DNA from: Fomes fomentarius
Lineage: Eukaryota > Basidiomycota > Agaricomycetes > Polyporales > Polyporaceae
DNA length: 64,000 bases
Reading direction: 5' to 3'
NCBI GenBank assembly: GCA_022606135.1
Contig: JABYQN010000004.1
Span: 2,914,001-2,978,000 of the forward strand
In this document: in pieces, positions 32,059 to 44,627 of the stretch
Numbering within the stretch: the first letter of the stretch is position 1
Layout of the letters: every line of letters starts with the position of its first letter
The notes under the pieces: model-generated
What the model was told of the DNA's origin: nothing
What the model saw: the letters and a program-made list of their open reading frames with translations, nothing else
The model's database searches: none
Program-made: the position numbers and the translations under genes

Positions 32059-34728
32059 CTACAGTGAAGGTGTACCACTGGTGTGGCTGCTCCTGCGACC
32101 CTTATATGCGCGTTCGCCCCGCCTCGAGGAACCAGCGATTGCTTGATCTTCAGTCGCTGAAGTATCGTCTTTCCGTCGCTTCGTGCCCCTGGCAGATGAG
32201 GTCGCGGATGTTATCACCGAGCCTAGAGCACTGTGCACAACACGAGTGCCGCTGCCGCCGCGAGCGTGCTGGAGGGAAACAGCAGTCGACCGCTGCATCG
32301 ACTCAGCAAGGGAGGGAACCTTGGGCGCACCACCGGGCGGGATAGGGACGACGGGCTGCATGATGCACTGAGACTTGGGAGGGTCGGGTAAGGTGTATTC
32401 AACGAATTCGTCCACTGTAGGCCATCCATCTGCATTAAGCGCTTCTTCGAAAATCTCCAGCACCGCGTCATGATCCAGACCAGTCTCTGTATGCAGCTGA
32501 CCGCGGACGAGTGCGCGAAACCTACGGAGCAGTCTACTCAGCGGCACATTGTTCGCGATTTTGAGTTTTTCATTGTTGGTCAACCAGTCGTACTTGAGAG
32601 CACGAGCGTGACGATCGTCGCCGCACAAGAAGACGTCCTCACAGATTGATTGTCCGAGGGTATGCACCGTGTGACGGAAGATGACCCAGAGCAAGACCCA
32701 GTAAAACGACTCGAGGTCGTGACGTGGTCCATGGACGAAATCACTTTTGCCCTCTAGCATGTCGATGGACATGAAGTAATATGTACCCTGCAAAGTGTTT
32801 CAGTGATATTGTCTTGAAGTTTCAATGAAGATAAATGCCTACATATCGTTCCTTCTGTACTAGATCACAGGGTACCACGAGGGTAACAGGGTCGCCAGGT
32901 TCCCACACCGAGTCATCTTCATCGTCATCAACGTCATCGTCATAGTCGATAAGCTCTGGAATATCCTCCATCATGGAGCTATAATCGAAGTCGTGAATGA
33001 ATCCTTTGAATCTGGAACCTTCCTCCTTGTCAACAATTAGGATGTTTCCAACGCTGATATCCCGATGGAGAATCCCGGCTTGACACGCTAGTTTATGGCC
33101 TCAAATATTTTCAATACAATCGCGCACAGGAGGCAAATCTTGGACTCACCGATGATCGCGTCTCTGAACGCGATGATAAGATCTCGAGTTCTCTTAAACT
33201 TCGTGATGGGCTTGCCGACATCGGCCATGACAAACCGCATGTGGCTTCGCTCGCGGTAGGTCATCTCTGTACCTCTTATAATAGACCAAGAGAAAGTCTG
33301 GTGGAATGGAAGCGGCAGCGGATATGGTGACGATCGCGGCAAGGAGGTTGAAGCTGGAGTATCAGGGGATAAGCGCATGTCGCGCTTACCATCCATGTAG
33401 GAAACGTCCGGTGACCATTGTTCCCACTGGCGAACCTCCCATTGGCCAAGGTCTGCACCACATTCGAGCTTTGTGAGTCCCTGTCTCAGATCCTCTGGAA
33501 TACGATCCGCAAGGCGACGGTAGAATGATGCTTCAGACCTGCGGACAACCTGGCGCCACGAATCCTTCAGTATACGCACTCGGGGCGGAGCAGCGTTTGC
33601 AGCGTCGACGAGAAGGCCAGTCTCCTTGTCGTGTACACGTGTGTCCTCGAGGACACGCCACACCGAAGTAGCGCGAGAAAAGAATCGCGCGTTGATGTTC
33701 ACCGGCTTGTACAGAATCCACGGCGACATCGTTTCCGTCCGTTCGTCAAAGACCCAAGCTCGACGGCCGTGCACGATATCCTGCTCCAACTGGCCTGTCG
33801 GCTCATGGAAGTGATCCAACCACTTCTTGACCCAGGCCTTATCGCCCTCATCCAACCGCCGTACAGTAGAATCCCAGCCGACAGTCGGACCATCGACGAC
33901 AGGATGGGTGAAGTGCCAGAGGAATCGCTGAAGGATATGAGGTTGTATGTGGATGTCGAAAGGCTGGGATACGACAGCCGCTGTGTGGTCGAATCGAGCA
34001 ATACGCACCACAGTGCCATAGATGCCTACGACGTATGCAGCGAGGAGACCATGAGTAAGCATCAGGTTACGGGCGTTGCGAGTGACTTGTATCAAGGTGT
34101 CCGTGTGCGCAGCGCCTGTCTTGTCCTCTACGAACGGATCTTGTCCTTTCTCCGGCTTGACTTGGATGATCAACGAGATGTTCTCCCATTGCAACTGAGC
34201 CACTTCGTTCTTTGTCAAGGCCTTTCCCGGAAATGAGGCGGTAATATCAGGGTATGAGACGTGGTGGCTCTTGTGAAATGCACGGAAGGGAAACAGAAGT
34301 TCGACAGCATGTGAATCGACAAATGTCAACTTGGCATCGCCGAAGTTGGCTACGAGCGCGTTCAAGCCTTTAACCTGGACTCAACGTGTTAGGATAAAAT
34401 CACCGTATATGAGCCGTCAACACGCACCACATCCGGATAGCTGACGACCCCCCGTCCCGGTTTCGGTCTGTAGGACTCGAACGGATTGCCCAAATTTACA
34501 TCGCGTTGATAGGGTTCAGAGCAGGGAACAAAGAGGTTCATGTACTCGTCGTAAGTGCCATCGTGGGTCAGAATCCGACCGACGAGCTCGCTAGCCCATG
34601 CCTTGCGGACATCTTCAAGGAGACCGTTAGTAGTGGAGAGAGAAGAGATGCTATGTAGCTTGCTGGTCCATACCTTCTCCGTCAGAGGTGTCAGCTGGGT
34701 TGTAGAAAGAGGATGTTGATAAAGACAT
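32059..34728 (-). CDS. FunK1-type protein kinase B, 816 residues, intact
   Basis: Exons 34728-34674, 34612-34428, 34374-33150, 33099-32843 and 32787-32059 join in phase through four introns of 50-61 nt. No internal stop is present and TAG is at 32061-32059. Motifs match kinase A: 'IQVKPEKGQDPF', 'VRILKDSWRQVVRRSEASFY' (candidate ATP-binding Lys), 'GILHRDISVGNILIV' catalytic loop, 'HDFDYSS' in place of DFG, and an acidic Asp/Glu insert just after it. The family is FunK1, a fungus-specific branch of protein kinase-like enzymes common in multicellular basidiomycetes. The tail is basic and Ser-rich, compatible with nuclear location, which is inferred. It lies tail to tail with kinase A. Only its last exon survives in the right arm, so this is the sole complete FunK1 frame in the window. 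Confidence 0.82.
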
Positions 34729-35616
34729 GATGATATGTTGCGGGGCGTTTCAGTGAGTGGGCAAGTGCGAACCCTTGAGGTTAACGGTTAACGGTTTGTT
34801 CAGCTTTGGAAACTCCGCTGAACGCGCCCACGTGACGTGGTCCTCGCTGGGCGCTACGGACCCGCCGCGCGTCGGTCCTCAGGAGCTATGCACCTGCTAC
34901 ATATGTCGCTTCAAGTTAAACTTGTGAGCGAGAGCCACGCGCGGACTGTATTTACTGTACAAGATGAGATTGCGTTCGTTTCCTCCACCCTTATAGTGCG
35001 TCTTGAATTGGGGTCTCTCCGCGCTGTAGTGAGTAACGTATTCAACAAGTGGCTTAGCGTGTTTAGGCAGATGAAAGCCGACGAGCATGGAATTGCCAAA
35101 GCGAAGCTTGAAGTGTGAGTGAACATCATCCATTCGAGGACTACTAACATCAACGTCACCTTGAAAAGTTTGAACTTTCACACACAAGCATGGCAGAAGC
35201 CAGAGAAGGCAGAGAGAGCAGAGAAGAGCAAATGAATACAAACGCGACGCAGGCGCGGTGAACTATACTACTACAAAACTTAATATTCTACAGATGGATG
35301 TCCGAGGTCAGAGCAGAGATGCGTGTATGTGTGTGTATAAACAAGCAGGTATGTATATGTGTATGTATATATGCATGCATGTATGCATGTATGAAGATCC
35401 CGACCATCCTGACTCCATGCCCCTGATGCGTCACCGAGCTGTGTCCACGATGACAGAACAGGACGGACACAACAACGACGGCGCGGCGCACAACCTACAC
35501 AGCACTGTGTAATACAGTGCAAGTGCAAGTCCAGATCGCACTCGGACGACGAGAAGTTTCAGCGACGCAGACGACTCGCCACGACGTATACGTAGAACCG
35601 TGGGCGACTTGATTCT
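34729..35616. other. Upstream region of kinase B and inner end of the left arm
   Basis: Holds the kinase B promoter, then sequence repeated in the right arm (43212-43985). Includes an ATGT-type microsatellite at about 35340-35395 and a direct TAACGG duplication (ttaacggttaacgg) at 34781-34794. The open frames here are not supported as genes, since the matching frames in the right arm are not conserved. Confidence 0.5.
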
Positions 35617-35789
35617 TGCTCAGCGGCAACGGAGCAACGAGATCCGATCCCACTCCGATCCGATCCGATTTAAAAAAATCAATGCGAGCAGCGCGAAAGC
35701 AATACGACTTTTTGACAGCAACGACAGCAACGAAAAAAACCAACGATATCCAGACCATGGACAGACGACGCGCGCACACACTCGACCGC

Positions 35790-38537
35790 TCAACCAAGCG
35801 CATGGCTCAGTGTGACAGACCCAGGAACGAGATGGGAGCGCACAAACTGCGCGAGCTCCGGGTCCGGGAACGCCCCTACACCCGCGCCCACATCCGCGCC
35901 CACATCCGTGCCCGGCACACCCATATCCACAACCATCGCCGTCCCCGGGGCAGCGTACTCCTGCACCTGCATGACTGGTGAAGGCACCTGCACGACGAAC
36001 GGCTCGAGCACGGGCGCGGCAGGCGGGGTAAGAGCCAGTGCGAGTGTGGGAGTTGCGGTCTGCGTCTGGACTGGCGCCTGCGAGGCGAAGAACGGGGCAC
36101 ACCCGGACGACTGCAAACACTCGAGGAACGTCGCATGCCACGCGCACCCCGTCGAGTTCGGCGATCCCAGTGCTGGTCCAGCCTCCGAATCTGAAGTCGA
36201 TACGGAGCCGACCGATGTCGAAGAGCAGCTTGAACCGAAGTCCGGACTGGGAGTAGATATCACCGGTATCGGCGTGGGGTACTCCTGGGACGACGGGTAC
36301 GGCGGAGGCGAGACAGACGAGGAGATAGAATGCGAGACGATGGCTGTGGGGACAGGAGACGGCGATGGTGAGGCGGACTCAGTCCGAAGCGCGGGGTCGA
36401 GCCAAGGCATACACTCCGGGACAGGCTGGGCGTAAGACTGGTGCTCGAACTGCGGTACGACGTTCATGTTCACGCTCATCCCATACTGAGCTGTCGGGGC
36501 AGGCATCGGCAAGTCTACCTGTATCGGCATTGGCATCGGCATCGAGGCAGCACTGTCGTACCCTACGTCCATCCCAGGATTGACCTGCACGGTATTTGGG
36601 ATCGAGAACGCCATCTCTGGGGAAGGCGAATAGTATTCGGTAGGCGGCGGAGTAGGCGACCATTGTGACGGTGTGAAGCGCAACGAAGTTGGGATAAACG
36701 GGGCTGGAGGCGTGGCCCAGTCAGCTCGGCGCTGCCGGTCGACAGGAGTACCGCGTCCCATGAAAGGCACGCCATTCCGTCCCGTCGGCTCAGGCACTCC
36801 TTCTAGCGCGAAAACGGGGATAGAAGAAAGTGGAGGAAGCTTAATCGCCCCCGGCTTGTGCGACGGATCCGCAGCACAATCAAGGGCAAGGACTTCATCG
36901 TACGTGGGTAAAGTGCCGTCTATATCCATGTCCATGAAGTCGTCATCTTCCTCCTCGTCCTCATCCGAGTCCCAATCGCTGGAGTAACCAACGTCCATGT
37001 CGGCATCTCCGTCAGCGTCAACATGGGACTCTTTGCAAGTCGACGGTGTATAAAGCTTGAACTCTGCCTGACCGTGTACCTCGGTAACCTTCGAGGGTGG
37101 AAGTGGCGTGGCTGTGCGATCGGGCGCTTCTCCGGAGGATGTTTGCCGGATGAGCGCTTCCGCACGAAGCACTGCTTCGACCAGGTCGCGGTAAACCTCC
37201 TTCCTGCAAAACGGGTATATAGATGAGCATGTGAAGCGACAGATGGCCAATAACATTGAGGGAAAAGGGGTGCCGTAACATATAGGGCATATACCAAGAA
37301 CATATGTGGCGTGGGAGAACGAGAGAAATAACAAATAATGGACATACAGGTGCTCGACTCGCTCCTGGCAGGCAATCTTCCACAATCCCTGATCAATCGT
37401 ATCGGGCCTACGTTCGCGGGGAGGTAACGGACCCCGGGGGATTGGTGTGATTGTTGGACCCTGTTGCTCCTCAACGTCTGTTGGGAGGGTGCATGGAACC
37501 GCGATCTCCGCTTTCGGAGCTACGCTAGGAGCATCAGGCACGGAGACGGGCTCATAACAGGAAGGCGGGGGCGAAGTCGAACGAGGAGTCGGGGGGCGTT
37601 CAGGTGAAGAGGGGGTATCATGCGAATCATCTGAACTGTTGGACGTCGAGCTGGATGTCAGGGAAGGGTGAATGGATGAAGATGTGGTAAGAGCGTCTGA
37701 CCTGGTAGAGTTTAAGTGGGTATATGCGGGTGCGGGTGAGGAGATAGAGGGCGGAAGAGGCAACAAGCGACCTTCCTAGAGAAGTTGGGGCCTGAAATGA
37801 GAACAAAGAAGCAGGGACGTCAATCAAGGGTGACTCACGGTATTAGCACGGTGCAAGACACGTTCCCGGGCAGGTGAGCCATCATCGAGCTTCAGATTCC
37901 TTATCGAGTCGGTATCTGCGCGCTGCGGCGGGTCGTTCACGAGAGGATGAGAGCCGGCTGTTGCTGCGGGAGAATCTGAACAATTGCCGGACCGGGCGAC
38001 GAGTAGTCGCTGCCGTTTCGCATAGCGAAGCTGCCTCGGGGTCTGAGCCTCCTTGGCCGCTTCTGTCTCTGCTTCTGGGCGTGCGGAAACGAGCTCATAT
38101 TGGGATCGCTTGCGCTTCGTGCCTGCGAGAACAGGCAAGGCAGACGAGGCTGATACAATTCTCTTGTTCGAAACGGACTTTGTTCTAGAAGACGAAGTAG
38201 CTGTGCTACTGCTGCTGCTCGCACGCGCACGGCCATGGTGGAGGTCACGCTTGACCTGCGAGGCGCGAGAGTTAAGATGAAGGAGGCTGTTTGGGGCACG
38301 GTGCTTATGCGACGGAATGAGGACAGCCTCTGACTGGGAAGGGACAGCGGATGTGGGCTGAGGCGAGGATGGGATGTCCGGGCGGGAGGAGCTGCGGGAG
38401 AGAATGCGGCGACTTACGGCAGACTGTGTGTGGGTAAGGATGCAGGGCAGACGGGCAAGGTTTGTCTGACGGCGGACACGGATGCGGGAGGAGCGCCTGG
38501 GGGAGTCGACAGGCGTTGAGTGCATGACGAGCGCCAT
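35790..38537 (-). CDS. Large low-complexity protein, 846 residues, unknown function
   Basis: Exons 38537-37839 (233 codons), 37775-37348 and 37203-35790 join in phase, with TGA at 35792-35790. Intron 1 is 63 nt. Intron 2 is 144 nt and has no stop, so it can also be read through. Residues 1-233 are basic and Ser/Arg-rich with KR clusters ('GTKRKRSQYEL', 'RYAKRQRLLV') that look like nuclear localisation signals. The middle is Pro/Ser-rich. An acidic run ('DSDEDEEEDDDFMDMDID') follows, then long Pro/Ser/Met stretches. There is no catalytic motif or transmembrane segment. The pattern suggests a nuclear regulatory or scaffold protein, but this is inference. It lies in the unique spacer between the duplicated arms, in single copy here. 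Confidence 0.65.
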
Positions 38538-38539
38538 GA

Positions 38540-41110
38540 TGTGCTAGCTGGGGCCACGAGGCGGCGTAGGTCGTCCACAGCGGGCGTGTTGGGATGGACT
38601 GGCGGTGGCGGGGCGTTGGTGACTTGTCGGGAACGGGGCTCGGGCTCGGGCACACGCTGGCAAAAGAAAGGGCCATGATGGGCATCGTGAGCTGGGTGGA
38701 CGGGGGAGACACGAGGAAGAAGGTTTACATTGGATATATTGGGCGTCGGGGGAGTGTGCAGTGCACGAATGTGGATGGCACGGAGGATGGAGACGGAAGC
38801 GGACGAATTAGAGTGTCAATTCGAGATCGGATATCGATGATGCTCGTTCCGACAATGGGGGCAAGTTGGCTGCAGTCACCAGTCCTCCTTTTTCCATGTC
38901 AATCACCCCCACACGCCTACCCGCTTACCTACGCACAAGCCGACATGCCGCGCCCTCCCCTAAACACACACGTGACCCATTTGCCTGCGCACGGACCACC
39001 TCGCGGCGTCCCCTGGAAGCACCCCGCGCCAAATGCGGCACGGGCTGTCGAACGAGACGAGTGTCTTTCTAAACCGCGACTGAAAAGCTTCTTTGCCAGC
39101 GGTCGGTGTCGACGGAGGCTCGGATCGCTCGCACGGATGTGGACCCAGAGAGCGGTAAGCAGCCATCTCCACCATCCGGTTAGACACGTCCTCGAATTGG
39201 CAGGCGCTTGCAGAACGCCCGGGACGCCAACCCTATAAGTAAACCGCATCAAGAGATCTCGCCTACATTTCGTGCTTCTCCAACCATTCAAGAACCATAT
39301 AAACACCGAGTTTTTGTCCGTTTGCAGTCCAATCGAACAACCTAAAGTAGGTAGGTAGCAAGATACGCCTCCGGTGCTGGCCCTGTGCCTGGCATATTCA
39401 TATTTCCGCCTAGACTTTTCTTCCATGTCTCCGCAGCTGACATTAATTCGTCCACCGCATTGATTTCCGATAGGTACAGCCCAAGACTCCCCAAGGCGCC
39501 GAGCCGCGTCGATCAACATCAGTGGAGAGTTGAGCAGTTCACCGTCGTGGGCGCAGCAATCTCGATCGTATTGTCCGCCAACTAGTCTATTTACGGTGCA
39601 CCTCACTCGCCCATTCTTCAAGGGCCAAGCTCTCCTCTTCTTATCGGGCATAGAGTACATCTCTCGCGGGCCGCGTCACCGTGTATCTAGCACACCGCGT
39701 CGGCCTTGCTGCATGGAGGTACGTCGGCCGTAGTTGTACACGAGTGAACTTGTGACATAAAGTACTTACATACTCGTGGCTGCTCAAGGAACACTCGCGC
39801 CGGCATGTCGTGGTTTCACTGATGGGTTTCGTTGAATGTCCACACGCCTCCATCTTCTCCGAAGGGCAAGAAGCGTCCTGAAAGAAGACGCCTATCTAAC
39901 ATTGAACCCTGATTGATCTCTCAGGCCATATACATACAGTACTCGCCGCGGCGTGCCCGGGCTACCCACATTCTGTCGAGTCTCCCATGAGGACTGAGGT
40001 CGCAATGACTACAGGTACGCACGTTGCCATCAGCCAGTTTCCCCTCAACCAAGAAGCCGCCTCAACATCCGTGTCTCAGTGATTCGCCCACGGGCTCTAA
40101 GCAAGGTATACCAAAGGTATACTATATAGGTACTTGTCCGCAAAGTCGTTGGATACGTGCATCCGGATACAATGCCCCTGGACCCGGTCCCACTGTCTCA
40201 CTGTCTCAGTGCCGCGTCATCTTACCTATTCTTGCAGTCTTCCCTATCTTGTCTTGTCCTGACGAAGCTCGACTACCATCCTTCCCTGACTGCACCCGTA
40301 CGTGAGCGGGCGGCGGCGGCGATAGTAACTCGTATCTACACGGCCTAGCTACCGAGTCACGGATGGCAGTCATATGCATCTGTCAACTCCTGCCTCCAGA
40401 CCAAACCGGGCGGGACGCCGCGCGACTGCGCGCTGGAAGCAATCCTCTTCATCGCGCAATGGACTCGCGACGGACGCGTGTGGCCTTCGCTGTCCCCGAC
40501 AATCCCTTTCTCGGGCACAGTCGGCATCTACGCTGGTACGTGAGCGACCCGGTCATCGCGCAGCGTATCTAGCGTATCTTTCGACGAAACCTGGCTGTGG
40601 TCCGTTTTGGGATGATTCTGGCAGACTTCAAAGACGCATATCGTTCATTCTTGTCTGCCTTGCCACCTAAACGAGTCGACGCCACTCGCTCACTGGCATC
40701 CCTCGCCCCAGTCAGTCCGGCCGGGGAGCTCTCCGTATGGGGTGGGATGTTGGTCTGCCTTTTACGTCCTCCCACCAACATACTCCCTGAGGACGCACCC
40801 TGCCCCCAACTCCGGTCGTCTCTCCATGGATGGTAAGCCATCATCGACTTCCCATCCGACAACGCCGGAATGATGGCATTTTTGGAGAAGCGTCGTGCGA
40901 GACAGGGGGAAGCATGCGACACTGGCAGGGACTTGTCAGGCACGGTGTATGCGCCCGACATTCAGCCTCCTAGGGCAGTTACAGTATCCACATACTGAAG
41001 TCAGCGTCATTGGCGCCCGAATTGGACTTTAGGGCAGGCTTTCGCGACTCACTCAGGAGGTTGCTGCCCCGGGCCCGTAAAGCTTGCCTTAACTCTGCAT
41101 CGCCATCAAT
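38540..41110. other. Spacer sequence, no supported gene; left copy of a direct repeat
   Basis: Several short open frames show no domain. Bases about 40317-40476 are a diverged direct repeat of about 43024-43183 (shared words include catatgcatctgtcaa and gcgggacgcc). Nothing else could be supported. Confidence 0.4.
40317..40476 (+). repeat. Diverged direct repeat, left copy
   Basis: Aligns by eye with 43024-43183 over about 160 bases at roughly 70% identity. The two copies bracket the F-box/LRR-like pseudogene. The right copy ends close to the inner boundary of the right duplication arm. Confidence 0.6.
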
Positions 41111-41111
41111 C

Positions 41112-42946
41112 ATGGTCTCAGGGTGAGTCATGGACACTATATATGTGTGTAAGGCTGATCGATACCCCCAGGCTCCTCCAGTTGGACATAGATGCCCTCC
41201 TCATAATATGCGAAGAACTTCGTCCCAATAGGCATCTACGTCCACTGGCCTCGAGCTGCAAATACCTCCGGGCGATAGCCGCTCCAGTTCTCTTTAGCGG
41301 ATGTTCCATCAAAATTGCCAGGCTGGTCCGTTGGGGAGAGCTGTTACCAATGTGCCTGTGGCCTATTGTAAGGTTAGTACCCGTCAAACATGCGAGTTGC
41401 GATCGAGCGTCAGTAACGACTTACTGAAGGGTCTCTATTGTTCGTCGGTCTATTGCGTCCCACTCCTCATGCCTCGCATAAATTCGAGTTGGCTGCCATC
41501 CAACTATCTGACGCTCTCGCGCGAATGCCGAACTTGCGCGTCATCACCACCGACGGAAACTATCGTGGTCTATCGCGCACCCTCACACAGGCCATACTCT
41601 CCACCCCACAACTACGCGAATTCAAGGCGGAGGGCGCCTTCGATTTTCCCTTTGACAGTCCCGACACTCCTATATTTCGACGCGGTCGTCGCTCGCCTCA
41701 CTCATTTCCACTACCATCGGCCGATCTATGAGCTTAGCGACAATCCATACAACGAGGACGGTGATGCACGGTTGGTCAGTATAATTGCTAGCCAAGCACA
41801 TCAGTCTATGGAGAGCCTCGTGATTCCTAGCGCGACTGCACACTTGTCTACGATGCTTCGCACCCCTTCCATCTGGCCCCGTCTACGGTTTTGTCTCTAC
41901 GTGGGGAGCGCTGCATCCTTCCCGGACCACTCGCCTCCGTATTCCGAGGGATGCCTGCGCTCACGAGTTTGGTCCTTGAGCTCGCTCAGAACTTGGAACA
42001 TCAGCCAATCTGGCCAAAGGGACTGTATATCTCACCCTCCCCATGGCCACAGTTGGAAACCCTTGTGGTCTCTGATCCTCAAAGACGACCAGCTATATCG
42101 CCATCTACCCAGAGGGCTGCGAAGGCTTTCCCTCTGCTGTTGGCCTCGCCATTATCACCACCCGATTCAATACAATAGATTCACCATGATGACGAAGAAT
42201 TGGTACTCGCCGATCCTGAAGTCCTCTGAAATGTTGCACATCTTGCAGCAGTGCGACGTGCCGGAACTACAGCAGCTCGATGTCGAATTCATTGCGGACA
42301 AAGCGGATGCAACGCTGTTAGGACTCGTGTCCTCTTCGTTCCCCAGGCTCACGTCGTTGCACCTTCATCGCTACCGCGATCGCTCGAGCGGTGTGGTGGA
42401 TGTTCCGGTGGTATGTCTGGACCGATTCCGTTCGTTGTTCTTTGTTTACTGACATCATACATGGCTCGTATATGATCCCCGCAGGTCGATATCGCGAACA
42501 CGCTCGCTTCATTACAAGAGCTCCGTGTTCTCTTTGCCCATCTCGACTTCAAGGACGCGCCGCACCCCTACACGATCCACAACCTGCGCGGTGCCGGGGA
42601 AGAATATGAACCGCTGCACAGGGCGCTGAACGACGCTGCAAATACCTTCGCTCGCTCGCTCGCGCCTTCCGTGCGACACATCTGTCTCCTCTTCCGAGTG
42701 CATTGGATAAATAGATGGCTTCCATACAGAATCGGCCGTGAAGGGGTGGGAGATGCTGTAGCGGCATACGACGCGTTGATCAAAGAGATCGACGGGTTTC
42801 CGTAAGTTGGGTTGCCTTCGTATGTCTGCTGCTTACACCGTGACTTTGCTGACTATCACGATAGTATGGAGGACAAGGAGGGGCCCCCATTCATCTCCCG
42901 TCGTAGAAATAGAATCCCGATCATAGAAATACAACCCCGGTCGTAG
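41112..42946 (+). pseudogene. F-box/LRR-like gene, frameshifted
   Basis: The gene starts 'MVSG', has an intron (gtgagt..cccccag, 41122-41171) and an F-box-like N-terminus: 'LLQLDIDALLIICEEL', 'LRPLASSCKYLRAIAAPVLF'. A second intron (about 41369-41430) is followed by LRR-like text: 'ARMPNLRVITTDGNYRGLS', 'RLTHFHYHRPIYEL', 'SLVIPSATAHLSTML', 'GMPALTSLVLELAQNLEHQP', 'LRRLSLCCWPRHYHHP', 'LQQLDVEF'. These run in order but in different frames, so at least three single-base indels lie between about 41650 and 42100, one at the T-run near 41890. Introns near 42413-42484 and 42803-42864 match those of the paralogue at 1-802, as does the C-terminus ending at TAG 42944. Family role: SCF substrate receptor, inferred. 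As read, the gene cannot make a full protein. Confidence 0.65.
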
Positions 42947-42960
42947 AAATAGAACCCAGT
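42901..42960 (+). repeat. Three tandem 20-bp units
   Basis: Bases 42901-42920, 42921-42940 and 42941-42960 are near-identical 20-mers (pattern tcRtagaaatagaayccc.., with substitutions). The array spans the end of the F-box-like frame and supplies its last codons. Confidence 0.75.
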
Positions 42961-43023
42961 ACAGTCCAGAAGATACATACGGAACACCATGCGTAGTCGG
43001 GACCGGGGGGGCGGTGTCGCGAG

Positions 43024-43183
43024 CGGCGGATAGTGACTGTATCTACGCGGCCTATATATGGAGTCACGTATATTAGCAGTAGATGGAACTTCCATATGCA
43101 TCTGTCAAATTATCCCTCCAGACAGGGCGGGACGCCACGCGACTGCATGTTCGTCCTGCAATATGGACATGGACTCGAGATGG
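43024..43183 (+). repeat. Diverged direct repeat, right copy
   Basis: Partner of the repeat at 40317-40476. Adjacent to the start of the right arm at about 43212. Confidence 0.6.
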
Positions 43184-43984
43184 ACGTAAGTATGTGGACT
43201 TCATTGTCGCCTTCAAAGTGCCCACGTTTCTACGTATACGTCCTGGCGAGTCGTCTGCGTCGCTGAAACTTCTCGTCGTTCGGGCGCGATCTGGACTTGG
43301 ACTTGCACTGTATTACAAGTGCTGTGTAGGTCCTGCGCCGCGCCGTCGTTGTTGTGCCAGACCTGTTCTGTCGGACCTGCTTGTTGGACACAGCTCCGTG
43401 ACGCACCAGGGGCATGGAGTCAGGATGCATTCATATATGCATACATACATACATACATACATACACTGCTTGCTTATACACATACACGCATCTTTGACCT
43501 CGGACATCAATTTGTAGAATATTAAGATCTGTAGTAGTATAGTTCACCGCGCTTGCGTCGCGTTTGTATTCATTTGCTCTTCTGCTCTCTCAGCTCTCTC
43601 TGGCTTCTGCCATGCTTGGTGTCAAACTTCAAACTTCTAAGGTGATGTTGGTGGTAGTCCTCGAATAGGTGATGTTCACTCACACTTCAAGCTTCAAGCT
43701 TCACTTTGGCAATTCTATGTTCGTCGGCTTGCATCTGCCTAAACACGCTAAGTCATTTGTTGAATAAGTTACTCACTACAGCGCGGAGAGACCCGAATTC
43801 AAGGTACACTATGAGGGTGGAGGAAACGAACACAATCTCATCGTGTGTAAGTACATTCCGCGCGTGGCTCTCGCTTACAAGTTTAACTTGAAGCGACATT
43901 TGTCACAGCAGGTGCATCTCCTGAGGACCGACGCGGGGGGAAGTCCGTAGCGCCCAGCGAAGACCACGTCACGTGGGCGCGTTA

Positions 43985-44627
43985 TTTTACTGGGTCTTGC
44001 TCTGGGTCATCTTCCGTCACACGGTGCATACCCTCGGACAATCAATATGTGAGGACGTCTTCTTGTGCGGCGACGAGCGTCACGCTCGCGCTCTCAAGTA
44101 CGACTGGTTGACCAACAATGAAAAACTCAAAATCGCGAAAAATGTGCCACTGAGTAGGCTCCTCCGTAGGTTTCGCGCACTCGTCCGCGGTCAGTTGCAG
44201 ACAGGGACTGGTCTCGAACATGACGCCGTGCTGGAGATTTTGGAAGAAGCGCTTAATGCAGATGGATGGCCTACAGTGGACGAATTCATTGAATACCCCG
44301 ACCCTCCCAAGTCTCAGTGCATCATGCGGCCCGTCGTCCCTATCCCGCCCCCGTGGTGCGCCCAAGGTTCCCTCCCTTGCTGAGTCGATGCAGCGGTCGA
44401 CTGCTGTTTCCCTCCAGCACGCTCGCGGCGGCAGCGGCACTCGTGTTGTGCACAGTGCTCTAGGCTCGGTAATCACATCCACGACCTCATCTGCCAGGGG
44501 CACGAAGCGACGGAAAGACGATACTTCAGCGACTGAAGATCAAGCAATCGCTGGTTCCTCGAGGCGGGGCGAACGCGCATATAAGGGTCGCAGGAGCAGC
44601 CACACCAGTGGTACACCTTCACTGTAG
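43985..44627 (+). pseudogene. FunK1 kinase B, 5'-truncated right-arm fragment
   Basis: Begins abruptly with 'YWVLLWVIFRHTVHTLG', equal to codons inside the last exon of kinase B, with no catalytic loop or ATP-binding part. Just upstream is the kinase B promoter segment, so an internal deletion joined promoter to last exon. A further frame change lies at the C-run near 44348 (the left arm reads gcccggtgg where this copy reads gcccccgtgg), after which the C-terminal frame continues to TAG at 44625. Not functional as a kinase. Confidence 0.8.

Larger units (their letters stand above)
26038..35616. repeat. Left arm of a giant imperfect inverted duplication
   Basis: About 9.6 kb that is the reverse complement, with substitutions and indels, of 43212-50706. 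Matching landmarks run in mirror order: F-box gene start (26254 with 50490), an 86-codon frame (26929-26669 with 49815-50075), kinase A (28457-31378 with 48251-45299), kinase B 3' part (32787-32059 with 43985-44627), promoter segment (about 34828-35240 with about 43985-43560) and a tract of ATGT/ATAC microsatellite (about 35350-35395 with about 43437-43466). Protein identity between kinase A copies is very high by eye. The outer boundary lies inside F-box coding sequence at 26038 and the inner boundary at about 35616. The left arm also holds 2.1 kb absent from the right arm. Confidence 0.9.

Noticed and set aside
34837..35241. Open frames in the inner end of the left arm
   Set aside because: The matching sequence in the right arm does not preserve these frames, so they are not under coding constraint.
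35340..35400. ATGT/ATGC repeats that could suggest a telomere or origin element
   Set aside because: This is a simple microsatellite shared by both arms (ATAC form at 43437-43466), with no telomeric unit or origin signature.
38594..39238. 214-codon plus-strand frame upstream of the 846-residue gene
   Set aside because: Lies in the probable promoter region of the minus-strand gene and shows no domain or splice pattern. Opposing frames of similar length occur on the other strand.
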